From positions 3,929,388 through 3,993,387 of the forward strand of contig NZ_CP010892.1 in NCBI RefSeq assembly GCF_000931465.1: DNA of 64,000 bases. Direction: 5' to 3'. The stretch is from Pseudomonas sp. MRSN 12121. Its GTDB lineage: Bacteria > Pseudomonadota > Gammaproteobacteria > Pseudomonadales > Pseudomonadaceae. A program made the position numbers and the translations under genes. The first letter of the stretch is position 1. Each line of letters opens with the position of its first letter. The notes under the pieces were generated by a model. That model saw nothing but the letters and a program-made list of their open reading frames with translations, was not told where the DNA came from and did not search any database. Shown piece after piece: positions 25,379-33,645 of this stretch.

Positions 25379-26421
25379 AGCAGTTCTCCAGGTTGGTCAG
25401 GGGACGAGGAAGAAAGCGGCGGCAGCTCGGGAAACGGCGTTTCCAGCACGTCCGCCAGGCGATAGCCCGCAGCGTCGAAACCGACGACGCGGACGATGGT
25501 TTCGACATGGCGCTTGCGGCCACGTCCGGCGATGTGGATGACGACGTTGACCGCTTCGGCGATCAGTGCCCGCGGCGGATTCACCGCGACTTCGAGAATC
25601 AGTTGCTCCAGGCGCAGCAGCGCGCCCAGCGCGGAACCGGCGTGGATCGTGGCAATGCCGCCTGGGTGGCCGGTGCCCCACACTTTGATGAGGTCGAGGG
25701 CTTCCCCGCCGCGCACTTCTCCGACGACAACGCGATCCGGGCGAAGGCGCATCGTGGCGCGCACCAGCTCCTGCATCGACACCACGCCGGCCCGCGTGCG
25801 CAGCGGCACATGGTCGCGGGCCGCGCATTGCAGCTCGATGGTGTCTTCGAGCACCAGCACGCGGTCGCCGGTGGCGGCGATCTCGGCCAGCAGCGCGTTC
25901 GCCAGCGTGGTCTTGCCGGTGCTGGTGCCGCCGGCGATCAAGACGTTCTGCCGCTCGCGCACCGCGCGGCGCAGGAAGTCCGCTTGCCCGGCGGTCAGGA
26001 TGCCATCGGCCACATACTGATCCAGGCCGATGATGTTCACGGCGCGCTTGCGCAGCGCGAACGCCGGGCCGGGCGCGGCAGGCGGCAAGATGCCCTCGAA
26101 GCGTTCGCCCGTCTCCGGCAGCTCGGCGGTCAGCAGCGGCTGACCGCGATGCACTTCCGCGCCGACGTGGGCCGCGACCAGGCGGATGATGCGTTCGCCA
26201 TCGGCTTCGGGCAGTTCGACGCCCAACGGCGCACGGCCCGACGACAGCCGATCCACCCATAGCGTGCGGTCGGGGTTGAGCATGATTTCCACCACGTCCG
26301 GGTCTTCCAGCGCGGCGGCGATCAGTGGCCCCATCGCTGTGCGCAGCATCTGGATGCGGCGATCCAGCGACGTGGCGGCGGACGAACGAGGCTCGGGCGG
26401 AAGTTGGGGAACGGCGCTCAT
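25375..26421 (-). CDS. trbB: TrbB, VirB11-like hexameric ATPase
   Basis: 348 residues. Walker A GGTSTGKTT at 164-172, Asp box near VLVLEDTIELQC, Walker B in RPDRVVVGEVRGGEALDLIKVWGTGHPGG, and His box GIATIHAGSA are all present. It is a traffic ATPase that switches the T4SS between pilus assembly and DNA transfer. It overlaps trbC and the CopG-like gene by 4 bases at either end. Confidence 0.96.
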   Translation of the reverse strand: MSAVPQLPPEPRSSAATSLDRRIQMLRTAMGPLIAAALEDPDVVEIMLNPDRTLWVDRLSSGRAPLGVELPEADGERIIRLVAAHVGAEVHRGQPLLTAELPETGERFEGILPPAAPGPAFALRKRAVNIIGLDQYVADGILTAGQADFLRRAVRERQNVLIAGGTSTGKTTLANALLAEIAATGDRVLVLEDTIELQCAARDHVPLRTRAGVVSMQELVRATMRLRPDRVVVGEVRGGEALDLIKVWGTGHPGGIATIHAGSALGALLRLEQLILEVAVNPPRALIAEAVNVVIHIAGRGRKRHVETIVRVVGFDAAGYRLADVLETPFPELPPLSSSSPDQPGELL

Positions 26422-26882
26422 GAGGCACGCTCCTGGGCTTCGGCCAGCGCCGCCGCGTCATCCATCCGTGCGGTGTCCGGGTGCAGTTCTTCCACCACGT
26501 CGCGCACGAGGCTGCGGCCGCGCAGCAGGTGCCGGCCGAGCTGTTCGACGAATTGCTCGAAGCGGGCCTTGCCTTGGGCGCGGGCCGCGTCTTGGTGCGC
26601 TTCGGGAACTGGCGTGCTGACGGTCAGGAAGTAGCGGACGAACAGCGCCAGCGTTTCGATCTGGATGTTCTGGTCACGCTCCAGGCGTTCGGCCTGCCGC
26701 GACAGACGATCCAGCCGCTTGGCGATGGCCGCCTCGCGCTGGTCGCCGGCATCGGGCGACAGCCACGATGCGAGCGCCGCCGCGACGATGCTGGATTTCG
26801 ACACGCCTTTCTTGGCGGCCAGTTCTTCCAGGCGCTTGGCGTGCTCCTGCTGGATGAACAGATTGAGTCGGTATTGGCTCAT
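26418..26882 (-). CDS. CopG/ribbon-helix-helix protein between traG and trbB
   Basis: 154 residues. The N-terminus YRLNLFIQQEHAKRLEELAAKKGVSKSSIVAAALASWLSPD is a ribbon-helix-helix DNA-binding domain. The rest is helical and charged (IAKRLDRLSRQAERLERDQNIQIETLALFVRYFLTV). It sits between traG and trbB in Tn4371-type elements and may autoregulate the transfer genes. Start and stop overlap both neighbours by 4 bases. Confidence 0.85.
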   Translation of the reverse strand: MSQYRLNLFIQQEHAKRLEELAAKKGVSKSSIVAAALASWLSPDAGDQREAAIAKRLDRLSRQAERLERDQNIQIETLALFVRYFLTVSTPVPEAHQDAARAQGKARFEQFVEQLGRHLLRGRSLVRDVVEELHPDTARMDDAAALAEAQERAS

Positions 26883-28876
26883 AGCTCGATTCCGTCGTGT
26901 TGGTCGAGGGAAGCCAGCCGGGCCATGCGCTGCATGGCCGGGTCGAGCTGGCCGGGAAGCGGCAGCGGCAGGTCGTCGTCATCGAGCAGCGCCAAGTCGT
27001 TGGCGGCTGGCGCTTGTTCGGGGTGGTACTCGGCGACCTCGGGTAGCTCCGGTTGCCGGCGTGGGCCCCCGTCGTCGGCGCTGCCCAGGTCATCGACGGA
27101 TGCCGTGGCCAGTGCGGTGGGAACGGCGGGAATCGCCAAGCCGCTCCAGTCGTCGGGACGAGTTGGCGGCACGTCGGCGTAGCGCCCGGCGGCGAGCGCA
27201 GGCGGCGACAGCACGCGCCGCTTGAAGTTGGCGTCGGCGTAGTAGCGCAGCTTCTTCGCCTTGATCGGTGGCAGGCTGGATACCATCACCACCGACTCGT
27301 CGGGCGGAAGCTGCATCACTTCGCCTGGTGTCAGCAGCGGCCGGGCCGTTTCCTGCCGCGACACCATGAGATGACCGAGCCAGGGTGCGAGCCGGTGGCC
27401 GGCGTAGTTGCGCTGGGCGCGAAGCTCGGTGGCGGTGCCGAGGGTTTCGGAAATCCTTTTCGCCGTGCGTTCGTCATTGGTCGCAAACGTCACGCGAACG
27501 TGGCAGTTGTCGAGGATGGAATGGTTCTGGCCGTAGGCTTTGTCGATCTGGTTGAGCGACTGCGCGATGAGGAAGCTGCGGATGCCGTAGCCGGCCATGA
27601 ACGCCAAGGCAGTCTCGAAAAAATCCAGGCGGCCCAGCGCGGGGAACTCATCGAGCATCAGCAGCAGCTTGTGGCGGCGCTGTATGCCGTCGCTGCCATC
27701 GAGAGATTCGGTCAGCCGCCGCCCGAGCTGGTTGAGGATCAGCCGGATCAGCGGCTTGGTGCGGCTAATGTCCGAAGGCGGCACCACGAGGTACAGCGAT
27801 ACCGGGTGCTCGGCGGAAATCAGGTCGGCGATGCGCCAGTCGCAGCGCGAGGTGACTTCGGCCACCGTGGGATCGCGGTACAGGCCCAGGAACGACATGG
27901 CCGTGGACAGCACGCCCGACCGCTCGTTGTCCGACTTGTTGAGCACTTCACGCGCAGCGGACGCGACAACCGGGTGTGGTGCATCGCCCAGGTGCTTCGT
28001 CGTCATCATCCGATGCAAGGTCAGCTCGAACGGGCAAGCCGGATCGCTGAGGAAGTTGGCGACGCCGCGCAGCGTCTTGTCTTCGCCCGCGTAAAGCACA
28101 TGCAGGATGGCGCCGACCAGCAGCGCGTGCGAAGTCTTTTCCCAATGATTCCTGCGTTCCAACGCTCCGTCAGGATCGACCAGTATGTCCGCCACGTTCT
28201 GCACGTCGCGCACCTCATGCGCGCCGCGCCTAACCTCCAGCAGCGGGTTGTAAGCCGCCGACTTCGCATCGGTTGGGTTGAACAGCAGGCAATGCGAGAA
28301 GCGCGATCGCCAGCCGGCGGTCAGCGTCCAGTTCTCGCCTTTAATGTCGTGGACGACGACGGACGCGGGCCAGCTCAACAAGGTGGGAACGACCAGGCCG
28401 ACACCCTTGCCAGAGCGCGTGGGCGCGAAGGTCAGGACGTGTTCCGGGCCTTCGTGCCGCAGGTACTGGCCGCGATGCAGGCCGAGGAAGATGCCGGCGG
28501 GCTGTGTCAGCCCGGCCTTGCGAATGTCGGCGGCATCGGCCCAGCGTGCGGAGCCGTAGGTGGTGACAAGGCGCGATTGCCGCGAGCGCCACACCGACAT
28601 GGCAATGGCGACGATCACGGCCACCAGGCCGCTGCCGCCCGCGATGGCGCCGCCTATGTCGAAGACATGCGGCGCGTAGGCATCGAAGAAGAACCACCAC
28701 TCGAACAGCCGCCAGGGGTGATAGACCGGCGTTCCGAAGAAATCAAACCAGGGCGAGCCAAGGCGTACTTGATAGGCCAGAGCGGCGGCTGTCCATTGTG
28801 TTGCACTCCATACACCGGCGATCACGATGCCGAAGACGGCGGCGATCTGCCCGAATAGCACGCCCTGAGCTTGCAT
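26879..28876 (-). CDS. traG: TraG, VirD4-like type IV coupling protein
   Basis: 665 residues. Two N-terminal membrane helices (about residues 8-35 and 75-96) precede the ATPase domain with Walker A APTRSGKG (151-158) and Walker B within KLLLMLDEFPALGRLDFF (near residue 405). It docks the relaxase-DNA complex at the channel. The start at 28876 lies 233 bp downstream of the exclusion lipoprotein gene, and the segment between contains a small hairpin but no gene. Confidence 0.96.
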   Translation of the reverse strand: MQAQGVLFGQIAAVFGIVIAGVWSATQWTAAALAYQVRLGSPWFDFFGTPVYHPWRLFEWWFFFDAYAPHVFDIGGAIAGGSGLVAVIVAIAMSVWRSRQSRLVTTYGSARWADAADIRKAGLTQPAGIFLGLHRGQYLRHEGPEHVLTFAPTRSGKGVGLVVPTLLSWPASVVVHDIKGENWTLTAGWRSRFSHCLLFNPTDAKSAAYNPLLEVRRGAHEVRDVQNVADILVDPDGALERRNHWEKTSHALLVGAILHVLYAGEDKTLRGVANFLSDPACPFELTLHRMMTTKHLGDAPHPVVASAAREVLNKSDNERSGVLSTAMSFLGLYRDPTVAEVTSRCDWRIADLISAEHPVSLYLVVPPSDISRTKPLIRLILNQLGRRLTESLDGSDGIQRRHKLLLMLDEFPALGRLDFFETALAFMAGYGIRSFLIAQSLNQIDKAYGQNHSILDNCHVRVTFATNDERTAKRISETLGTATELRAQRNYAGHRLAPWLGHLMVSRQETARPLLTPGEVMQLPPDESVVMVSSLPPIKAKKLRYYADANFKRRVLSPPALAAGRYADVPPTRPDDWSGLAIPAVPTALATASVDDLGSADDGGPRRQPELPEVAEYHPEQAPAANDLALLDDDDLPLPLPGQLDPAMQRMARLASLDQHDGIEL

Positions 28877-29108
28877 GACTGGCCTCCGATTCCTGCGCTG
28901 ATTCCTCGTTCACGCGCGGCACAAGGACGTGCCGCATAGCGTGAGGATCAGTGCCGGGTCAGTGCCGGTCAAAGGCCGTTTTCAGAAGAAAGGGCGAGAA
29001 AAAAGCAAGATTTCGCGCAGGAGCGCAGGCAGAAAAAACGCCACAAGCGATGGCGCGTTGCGGCGTGTCAGGCAAAAAAGCCGAAAATTTGTGTCGAAGT
29101 GCCGACGA

Positions 29109-29372
29109 TCAGAACTTAGGCGGTTCCTTCCGTGGCGTATAGGGCGTGTTGCCATCGCCATAGAACCGTTTGCGCGTGGCTTCCGCCACGCGGTTGCACA
29201 GCACGTCGCCCAGCGTGGCGCGATCGGTCTTGCACTGTTGGCGCAGTTCTTTAAGCCGCTCGGGATTGGATGCCAGTTCTTCAACTGTCAGGATAGCTGT
29301 CGTTTGGGGCGTTTCGGATTGACCGCAAGCCGTTAATGCCACGGCCAGCAAGAAAGGAATGGTCTTCTTCAT
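29109..29372 (-). CDS. EexN-like entry-exclusion lipoprotein
   Basis: 87 residues. Lipobox LTAC with lipidated Cys16, then VEELASNPERLKELRQQCKTD and LCNRVAEATRKRF with two conserved cysteines, the EexN pattern. The last 21 residues contain NTPYTPRKEP, nearly the C-terminal peptide of TrbJ (GTPYTPQR). It precedes traG and overlaps the LysR gene by 4 bases. Exclusion lipoproteins stop redundant transfer between cells carrying the same element; that function is inferred from family and place. Confidence 0.8.
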   Translation of the reverse strand: MKKTIPFLLAVALTACGQSETPQTTAILTVEELASNPERLKELRQQCKTDRATLGDVLCNRVAEATRKRFYGDGNTPYTPRKEPPKF

Positions 29373-30313
29373 GGCCTGAGTTCCTCCTGTGGTTCGGGAT
29401 CAATACTCGGGAAGTGCCGGCTGATTTCGGGGGACTCGATGGCCTGTACCCGCTCGATGAAGCGAAGCAACGTATCCGATGGCTCCTCGTCCAAATACAA
29501 CAGATAGGTCGTAAGCATTGGCGAGCGGCCAGTCAGTGGTCGTGCCACGATGCCCTGTTCTCGGCTGGCCACGATGTGCGCGGCTCCAGTCAATCCTAGG
29601 GCGAAGCCTGCGGATACCAGCGCCATCATCAGATCACAGGAAGTGACTCGCTCGGCAACGATCGGCTCCATGTCCACACGCCGAAGGACTCTCTCAACCT
29701 GCTTCGCATGCCCCTCGCACGCTTGTGGATCGCATAGCACCAGTGGATAACGCAGTAATTCGTCCAAGGGGATGCGCTTATGGATCAGCAACGGATGACG
29801 GGCCGGCACAGCCACCATCATCGGGTCGTTCCAGGCAGGCAAAGCCGTGATGACTTCCCCAACTTCGTCAGATTGAGCGAATCCTACGTCGTACAGGTCT
29901 TCTTGTAGCCCCTTGAGCTGCTGAGAAAGTGGCACCTCAAACAGCCGGATTTCGACTTCGGGTTCTTCTTGTCGGCAAAGAGCCAACAGGGCAGGCAGGC
30001 GCGACGGTGTAAAGCCATCGGACAGAGCGATACGCAACTGACCGTGAAAGCCATTAGCCGCTGCTTTGACGCTATCGCGGGCCTGCTCCAAAGTGGTAAA
30101 CACACGCCGCACATGCTCTAGAAAAAGTCGCCCGGCGTGGGTCAGTTTCGTACTGCGTGTGGTTCGGGCGAACAGCACCGCGCCAAGTTCTTCTTCTAGC
30201 TCCTTGATGGCACGCGACAGAGCCGACTGATCGACGTGCAATCTCTCGGCAGCACGGGCGAAGCGGAGTTCTTCGGCTACTGCCAAGAAGCAGCGAAGAT
30301 GCCGAAGCTCCAT
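29369..30313 (-). CDS. LysR-type regulator heading the transfer region (TraR-like of Tn4371)
   Basis: 314 residues, full LTTR length. The N-terminal helix-turn-helix (LRHLRCFLAVAEELRFARAAERLHVDQSALSRAIKELEEELGAVLFARTTRSTKLTHAG, 3-61) is textbook; the co-inducer domain follows (DVGFAQSDEV, PVLLALCR). A LysR gene directly before traG is characteristic of Tn4371-type ICEs. An OhrR-type palindrome lies 118-134 bp upstream, so its expression may respond to organic peroxides. The ligand is unknown. Confidence 0.9.
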   Translation of the reverse strand: MELRHLRCFLAVAEELRFARAAERLHVDQSALSRAIKELEEELGAVLFARTTRSTKLTHAGRLFLEHVRRVFTTLEQARDSVKAAANGFHGQLRIALSDGFTPSRLPALLALCRQEEPEVEIRLFEVPLSQQLKGLQEDLYDVGFAQSDEVGEVITALPAWNDPMMVAVPARHPLLIHKRIPLDELLRYPLVLCDPQACEGHAKQVERVLRRVDMEPIVAERVTSCDLMMALVSAGFALGLTGAAHIVASREQGIVARPLTGRSPMLTTYLLYLDEEPSDTLLRFIERVQAIESPEISRHFPSIDPEPQEELRP

Positions 30314-30430
30314 GAGTCACCCCCTTCTTGGGTATCGTTTCCAATTAACAGGCAGAAGGCATCGTCAAGGATTGAGAAATATTTATAAAGCTTCTCACTC
30401 ACTCTTCTCGCCTCTTTTTAATATAAATAC

Positions 30431-30447
30431 TAGCGATAACATCGCTA
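30431..30447. promoter_or_regulatory. OhrR-type palindrome upstream of the LysR gene
   Basis: TAGCGAT-AAC-ATCGCTA matches the palindromes before ohrR (31538-31554) and ohr (33427-33443) in both 7-bp arms. It lies between the SirB-like gene and lysR in AT-rich DNA, flanked by a 14-bp direct repeat (AATATAAATACTAG at 30420 and 30480, exactly 60 bp apart). Confidence 0.7.
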
Positions 30448-30489
30448 GCGATGTATATGCCCTGCACTAACCTGCATCAAATATAAATA

Positions 30490-30876
30490 CTAGAAATTCT
30501 TTACACGCATCGCGTACGTTACCAGCAGGATAAGCGCGATCTGAGCTATCAATGCGATCCGCCGGATGGCGGTTTGATCTTGTTTGGTGAAAGTCCGTTT
30601 GGACACAGTAGCAGCGATGCCATGAAAGACAAATACCACCAAACCCACGTAGGGAAATATCATGGTTCGCCAGGGGCCAATGAACGTAATTGCCAAACCG
30701 GTAATGGCTACTAAGCCGGCGACTGCCCGGTGGGAGATGTAGATCGCTTTCGCTCTACTATTCATACCGCGACTACCAGTAGCATCCCCCTTCCATGCCA
30801 AGAGTGACCAAATTCCCGTCATCAGTATGGATAAAACGGCGGTTAAGATGTGCAAGTGTTTGAAGGCGATATACAT
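30490..30876 (-). CDS. SirB-like integral membrane protein
   Basis: 128 residues from the ATG at 30876, which has AGGA 6 nt upstream; a longer start at 30912 overlaps the ohrR stop and could give coupling. Four membrane helices are visible (HLHILTAVLSILMTGIWSLLAW, AVAGLVAITGLAITFIG, MIFPYVGLVVFVFHGIAATV, IALIAQIALILLVTYAM). The start MYIAFKHLHILTAVLSI matches SirB family proteins. Role unknown; being in the ohrR operon suggests a redox or membrane-protective task. Confidence 0.75.
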   Translation of the reverse strand: MYIAFKHLHILTAVLSILMTGIWSLLAWKGDATGSRGMNSRAKAIYISHRAVAGLVAITGLAITFIGPWRTMIFPYVGLVVFVFHGIAATVSKRTFTKQDQTAIRRIALIAQIALILLVTYAMRVKNF

Positions 30877-30908
30877 GGAATTTCCTATCTTTTCATCGTA
30901 GGTGGTCT

Positions 30909-31406
30909 TCATTCGGATGAGCGCTTAGAACTCAACGTTGAATTTTGGTATCTCTTGTTGGTCAGGACACCAACCAGAGACTTCACGGCATTTCGCAATT
31001 CCGCACCAGCGACTTCATCAATACCCAACTGACGAGACAGCATTTCTGGAATATGTTTTGCAGCATGACGCAATTCATCTCCATGTGGTGTTAGTGCAAT
31101 AAGCACCCGTCGCTCGTCTCCAGGGTCACGTTGTCGAGTAATGAATCCTCCATGCTCCATGCGTTTAAGCAGGGGGGTTAGCGTGCCATTTTCAAGATGC
31201 AAACAATCGCCCAAATCCCCAACTTTGACTGGCGATCTTTCCCATAACACCAGCATGACAAGATACTGTGAATAGGTCAGCCCCAAAGGCTCCAGCATGG
31301 GTCGATAAACTCGCGTCAGCAGGTTCGTCGCAGCGTAAAGTGGGAAGCAAAGCTGGTGATCTAGCAGTAGTGGATTATTTTCTGTTTTGGGAGGTTTGGA
31401 GTTCAT
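30909..31406 (-). CDS. ohrR: OhrR, MarR-family organic-peroxide sensor/repressor
   Basis: 165 residues. The N-terminal LLLDHQLCFPLYAATNLLTRVYRPML contains Cys20 in the LCF-LY context that is the peroxide-reactive cysteine of OhrR. The winged helix follows (VKVGDLGDCLHLENGTLTPLLKRMEHGGFITRQRDPGDERRVLIALT, about residues 60-107). Oxidation of this Cys releases the repressor from DNA. A cognate palindrome is upstream at 31538-31554, with related copies before ohr and lysR. Confidence 0.9.
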   Translation of the reverse strand: MNSKPPKTENNPLLLDHQLCFPLYAATNLLTRVYRPMLEPLGLTYSQYLVMLVLWERSPVKVGDLGDCLHLENGTLTPLLKRMEHGGFITRQRDPGDERRVLIALTPHGDELRHAAKHIPEMLSRQLGIDEVAGAELRNAVKSLVGVLTNKRYQNSTLSSKRSSE

Positions 31407-31537
31407 GATTTAGCACCAGCTCTTGGATTTGGATTGGCTACTGTTTAACAGATGGTCGCTGTCCGCCAGATCGGACAAGTTGAGCATGCTGTCGAGTAAA
31501 TATTGGTTCCAGGCAAGATCCAAGAATTATGCCTTTC

Positions 31538-31554
31538 TAGCGATTATATCGCTA
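31538..31554. promoter_or_regulatory. OhrR-type palindrome upstream of ohrR
   Basis: TAGCGAT-TAT-ATCGCTA, 132 bp before the ohrR start, in AT-rich DNA. It supports autoregulation. The 320-bp gap 31407-31726 between ohrR and the dehydrogenase stop holds nothing else recognised. Confidence 0.75.
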
Positions 31555-31726
31555 TCCAACAAAAATTCAAGAACAGAAACTTTTCTTCGGCCCTGCTAGA
31601 AGCCAGATTGACCAAAGGTACTTCAATAGCCAAGGCTGAGGCTCCAGCACAAGGAACAGCCTGAACCCGCGACAAGAGAGCTTGCGCTGCGGGACAGGCC
31701 ACAAAAATCCTCCTGCTGGAGACTGT

Positions 31727-32767
31727 TCACTCCGCCTGCAATATCACTTTCATGGCTTTCTCACGCGCTGCGTTGCCGAACACTTCATAAGCTTGGACTA
31801 CGTCATGCAGAGCAAAGCGATGGGTGACAAGTTGCTCCGGCTTCACCTTGCCAGCCTTCACCGTCTGTAGGAGCATCGGCGTGCTGTAGGTGCTGACCAG
31901 ACCAGCCGAGAGCGTGATGTTGCGACTCCACAACTTCTCCAGATGCAACTCCACGGGCTTGCCATGCACGCCGACGTTGGCAATACGACCACCGGGAGCG
32001 ATGATCGACTGGCAAGTGTCGAAGGTAGAGGGAATGCCCACCGCTTCCACCGCCACGTCCACACCCTTACCGCTGGTCAATGCCAGGACTTGCTCCACCG
32101 CGTCTCCGGTACCAGCGTTGATGCCGTCGGTTGCGCCGAAGCGGCGTGCAACCTCCAGTCGAGCCAGATCGGTGTCGATCATGATGATCCTTGATGGCGC
32201 ATAGAACTGTGCGGTCAGCAGCACCGCCATGCCGATGGGGCCGGCACCGACGATCGCTACCGTGTCGCCCGGCCGCACCTGGCCTGCCAGCACACCGATC
32301 TCGAAGCCGGTGGGCAGGATGTCGCTGAGCATCACCAGCGCTTCGGGGTCTACGTCTTGCGGTGCCGGATACAGACTGTTGTCGGCATGTGGTATACGGA
32401 CGTACTCGGCTTGGGTGCCGTCGATCTGATGGCCGAGAATCCAGCCGCCATCCGTGCAATGTGCGTAAAGTTGCTTCTTGCAGTATTCACAGCGACCACA
32501 TGAGGTCACGCAGGAAATCAGCACCTGATCACCTTTTTTGAAGTTGCTGACAGCCTCGCCAACTTCCTCGACGACCCCTACACCTTCATGCCCCAGAACC
32601 AGGCCATCGACCGCCTCGGGCAGGTCACCTTTGAGGATATGCAGGTCGGTACCGCAGATGGTGGTGTGGGTGATGCGGATAACCGCGTCAGTGGGATGAG
32701 AGATGGTCGGCTGGGGCTTGTCCGCCCACTCCTTTTTGCCTGGGCCACGATAGATGAGCGCTTTCAT
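31727..32767 (-). CDS. Zinc-dependent medium-chain alcohol dehydrogenase
   Basis: 346 residues. Catalytic zinc ligands Cys38 and His60-Glu61 (GHEGVGVVEEVG), structural zinc cysteines 90, 93, 96 and 104 (CGRCEYCKKQLYAHC) and the nucleotide-binding VAIVGAGPIGMAVLL are all present, so the enzyme looks active. It resembles Adh/threonine-dehydrogenase-type oxidoreductases. Start 32767 has GGAG 7 nt upstream. Paired with ohr, it may oxidise the alcohols left after hydroperoxide reduction, or detoxify formaldehyde-like aldehydes. This pairing is inference. Confidence 0.88.
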   Translation of the reverse strand: MKALIYRGPGKKEWADKPQPTISHPTDAVIRITHTTICGTDLHILKGDLPEAVDGLVLGHEGVGVVEEVGEAVSNFKKGDQVLISCVTSCGRCEYCKKQLYAHCTDGGWILGHQIDGTQAEYVRIPHADNSLYPAPQDVDPEALVMLSDILPTGFEIGVLAGQVRPGDTVAIVGAGPIGMAVLLTAQFYAPSRIIMIDTDLARLEVARRFGATDGINAGTGDAVEQVLALTSGKGVDVAVEAVGIPSTFDTCQSIIAPGGRIANVGVHGKPVELHLEKLWSRNITLSAGLVSTYSTPMLLQTVKAGKVKPEQLVTHRFALHDVVQAYEVFGNAAREKAMKVILQAE

Positions 32768-32822
32768 GAACAGACTCCGTAGAAATGTTGAAGGTAGTGA
32801 AACCGCCGCTGCTGATTTCAGC

Positions 32823-32847
32823 CCAGCCGCCGTGCAACGGCGGCTGG
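32823..32847 (-). terminator. Hairpin between ohr and the dehydrogenase
   Basis: CCAGCCGCCG / CGGCGGCTGG forms a 10-bp stem with loop TGCAA. No good U-run follows. It may attenuate read-through from ohr into the dehydrogenase gene or stabilise the ohr message. Confidence 0.45.
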
Positions 32848-32960
32848 ATTGACGGCACAGAAAGAGCCACTGACCACAGCGGTACACCCGAAACGGCAGG
32901 CTATGTTCCGACCTGAGCGGCAACAGGTCAAGCCGTGAGGGCACACAGTCGCGACGACAG

Positions 32961-33386
32961 TCAGCGTGTATGCACCGAAAGCGTGACGTCGATATTGCCT
33001 CGGGTCGCATTCGAGTACGGGCATATCTTGTGTGCCTCGGCCACAATCTCCTCGGCCTCGGCTTGGCTGACGCCAGCGATGGTCACGTCCAGTGCGACAC
33101 TCAAGGCGAACCCGCCGCTACCGTTCGGAACCATGCTCACAGTGGCGATCACATCGATGTCGTTGTCGCGGATCTTGGTCTGCTTGTTGCGCGTGCCGTG
33201 AATGACGGCATTGCCGAAGCAGGCCGCGTAGCCGGCCGCGAACAGTTGCTCCGGGTTGGTCGCACCACCCTTGCCGCCGAGTGCTGAAGGCAGGGCCAGA
33301 GGCAAGTCCAGCAAGCCATCGTCGCTACGCACGGTGCCGCTACGGCCGCCGACGGCGGTGACTTTCGTGGAATACAGCGTACTCAT
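32961..33386 (-). CDS. ohr: Ohr, organic hydroperoxide reductase (OsmC/Ohr family)
   Basis: 141 residues. The two catalytic cysteines are Cys56 (AAGYAACFGNA) and Cys122 (HKICPYSNATRGNIDVTL), with the active-site Arg20 and Glu47 also in place. Ohr is a dihydrolipoyl-dependent thiol peroxidase that reduces fatty-acid and other organic hydroperoxides in the cytoplasm. A perfect OhrR palindrome lies 41 bp before its start. It is cargo of the ICE, and may duplicate a chromosomal ohr. Confidence 0.95.
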   Translation of the reverse strand: MSTLYSTKVTAVGGRSGTVRSDDGLLDLPLALPSALGGKGGATNPEQLFAAGYAACFGNAVIHGTRNKQTKIRDNDIDVIATVSMVPNGSGGFALSVALDVTIAGVSQAEAEEIVAEAHKICPYSNATRGNIDVTLSVHTR

Positions 33387-33426
33387 AGTGTTTCTCCTAG
33401 ATGATTGATCAAGTCCACATGGACGC

Positions 33427-33443
33427 TAGCGATTATATCGCTA
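33427..33443. promoter_or_regulatory. OhrR-type palindrome upstream of ohr
   Basis: TAGCGAT-TAT-ATCGCTA, extended to GCTAGCGAT on one side and ATCGCTAGC on the other (33425-33445), the longest of the three copies. It lies 41-57 bp before the ohr start, in operator position. Confidence 0.8.
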
Positions 33444-33645
33444 GCTAACAAATAAGCAACAGGCTTGATCGAAGTGTTCAGATCGACAATCTCCCCGACC
33501 TCCCACCTGGTGCGACCCGCCCACCGCAGATGTGCTGCCATCTTGGTGGCCATCGGCACATCGGCTTTATTCCGTATCCAGCGAACCTGTGTTCGCCGTC
33601 TGAGTGTTCGTTGGAGCAAGGATCGGAAATCCTAGGAGTACTAAA

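Noticed and set aside
27053..28858. 601-codon plus-strand ORF opposite traG
   Set aside because: Antisense shadow created by GC-rich codon usage; traG with its Walker motifs is certain.
33383..33619. 78-codon minus-strand ORF upstream of ohr
   Set aside because: It covers the OhrR palindrome and ohr promoter and has no convincing start, so it is probably noncoding; part of it might be an old gene fragment.
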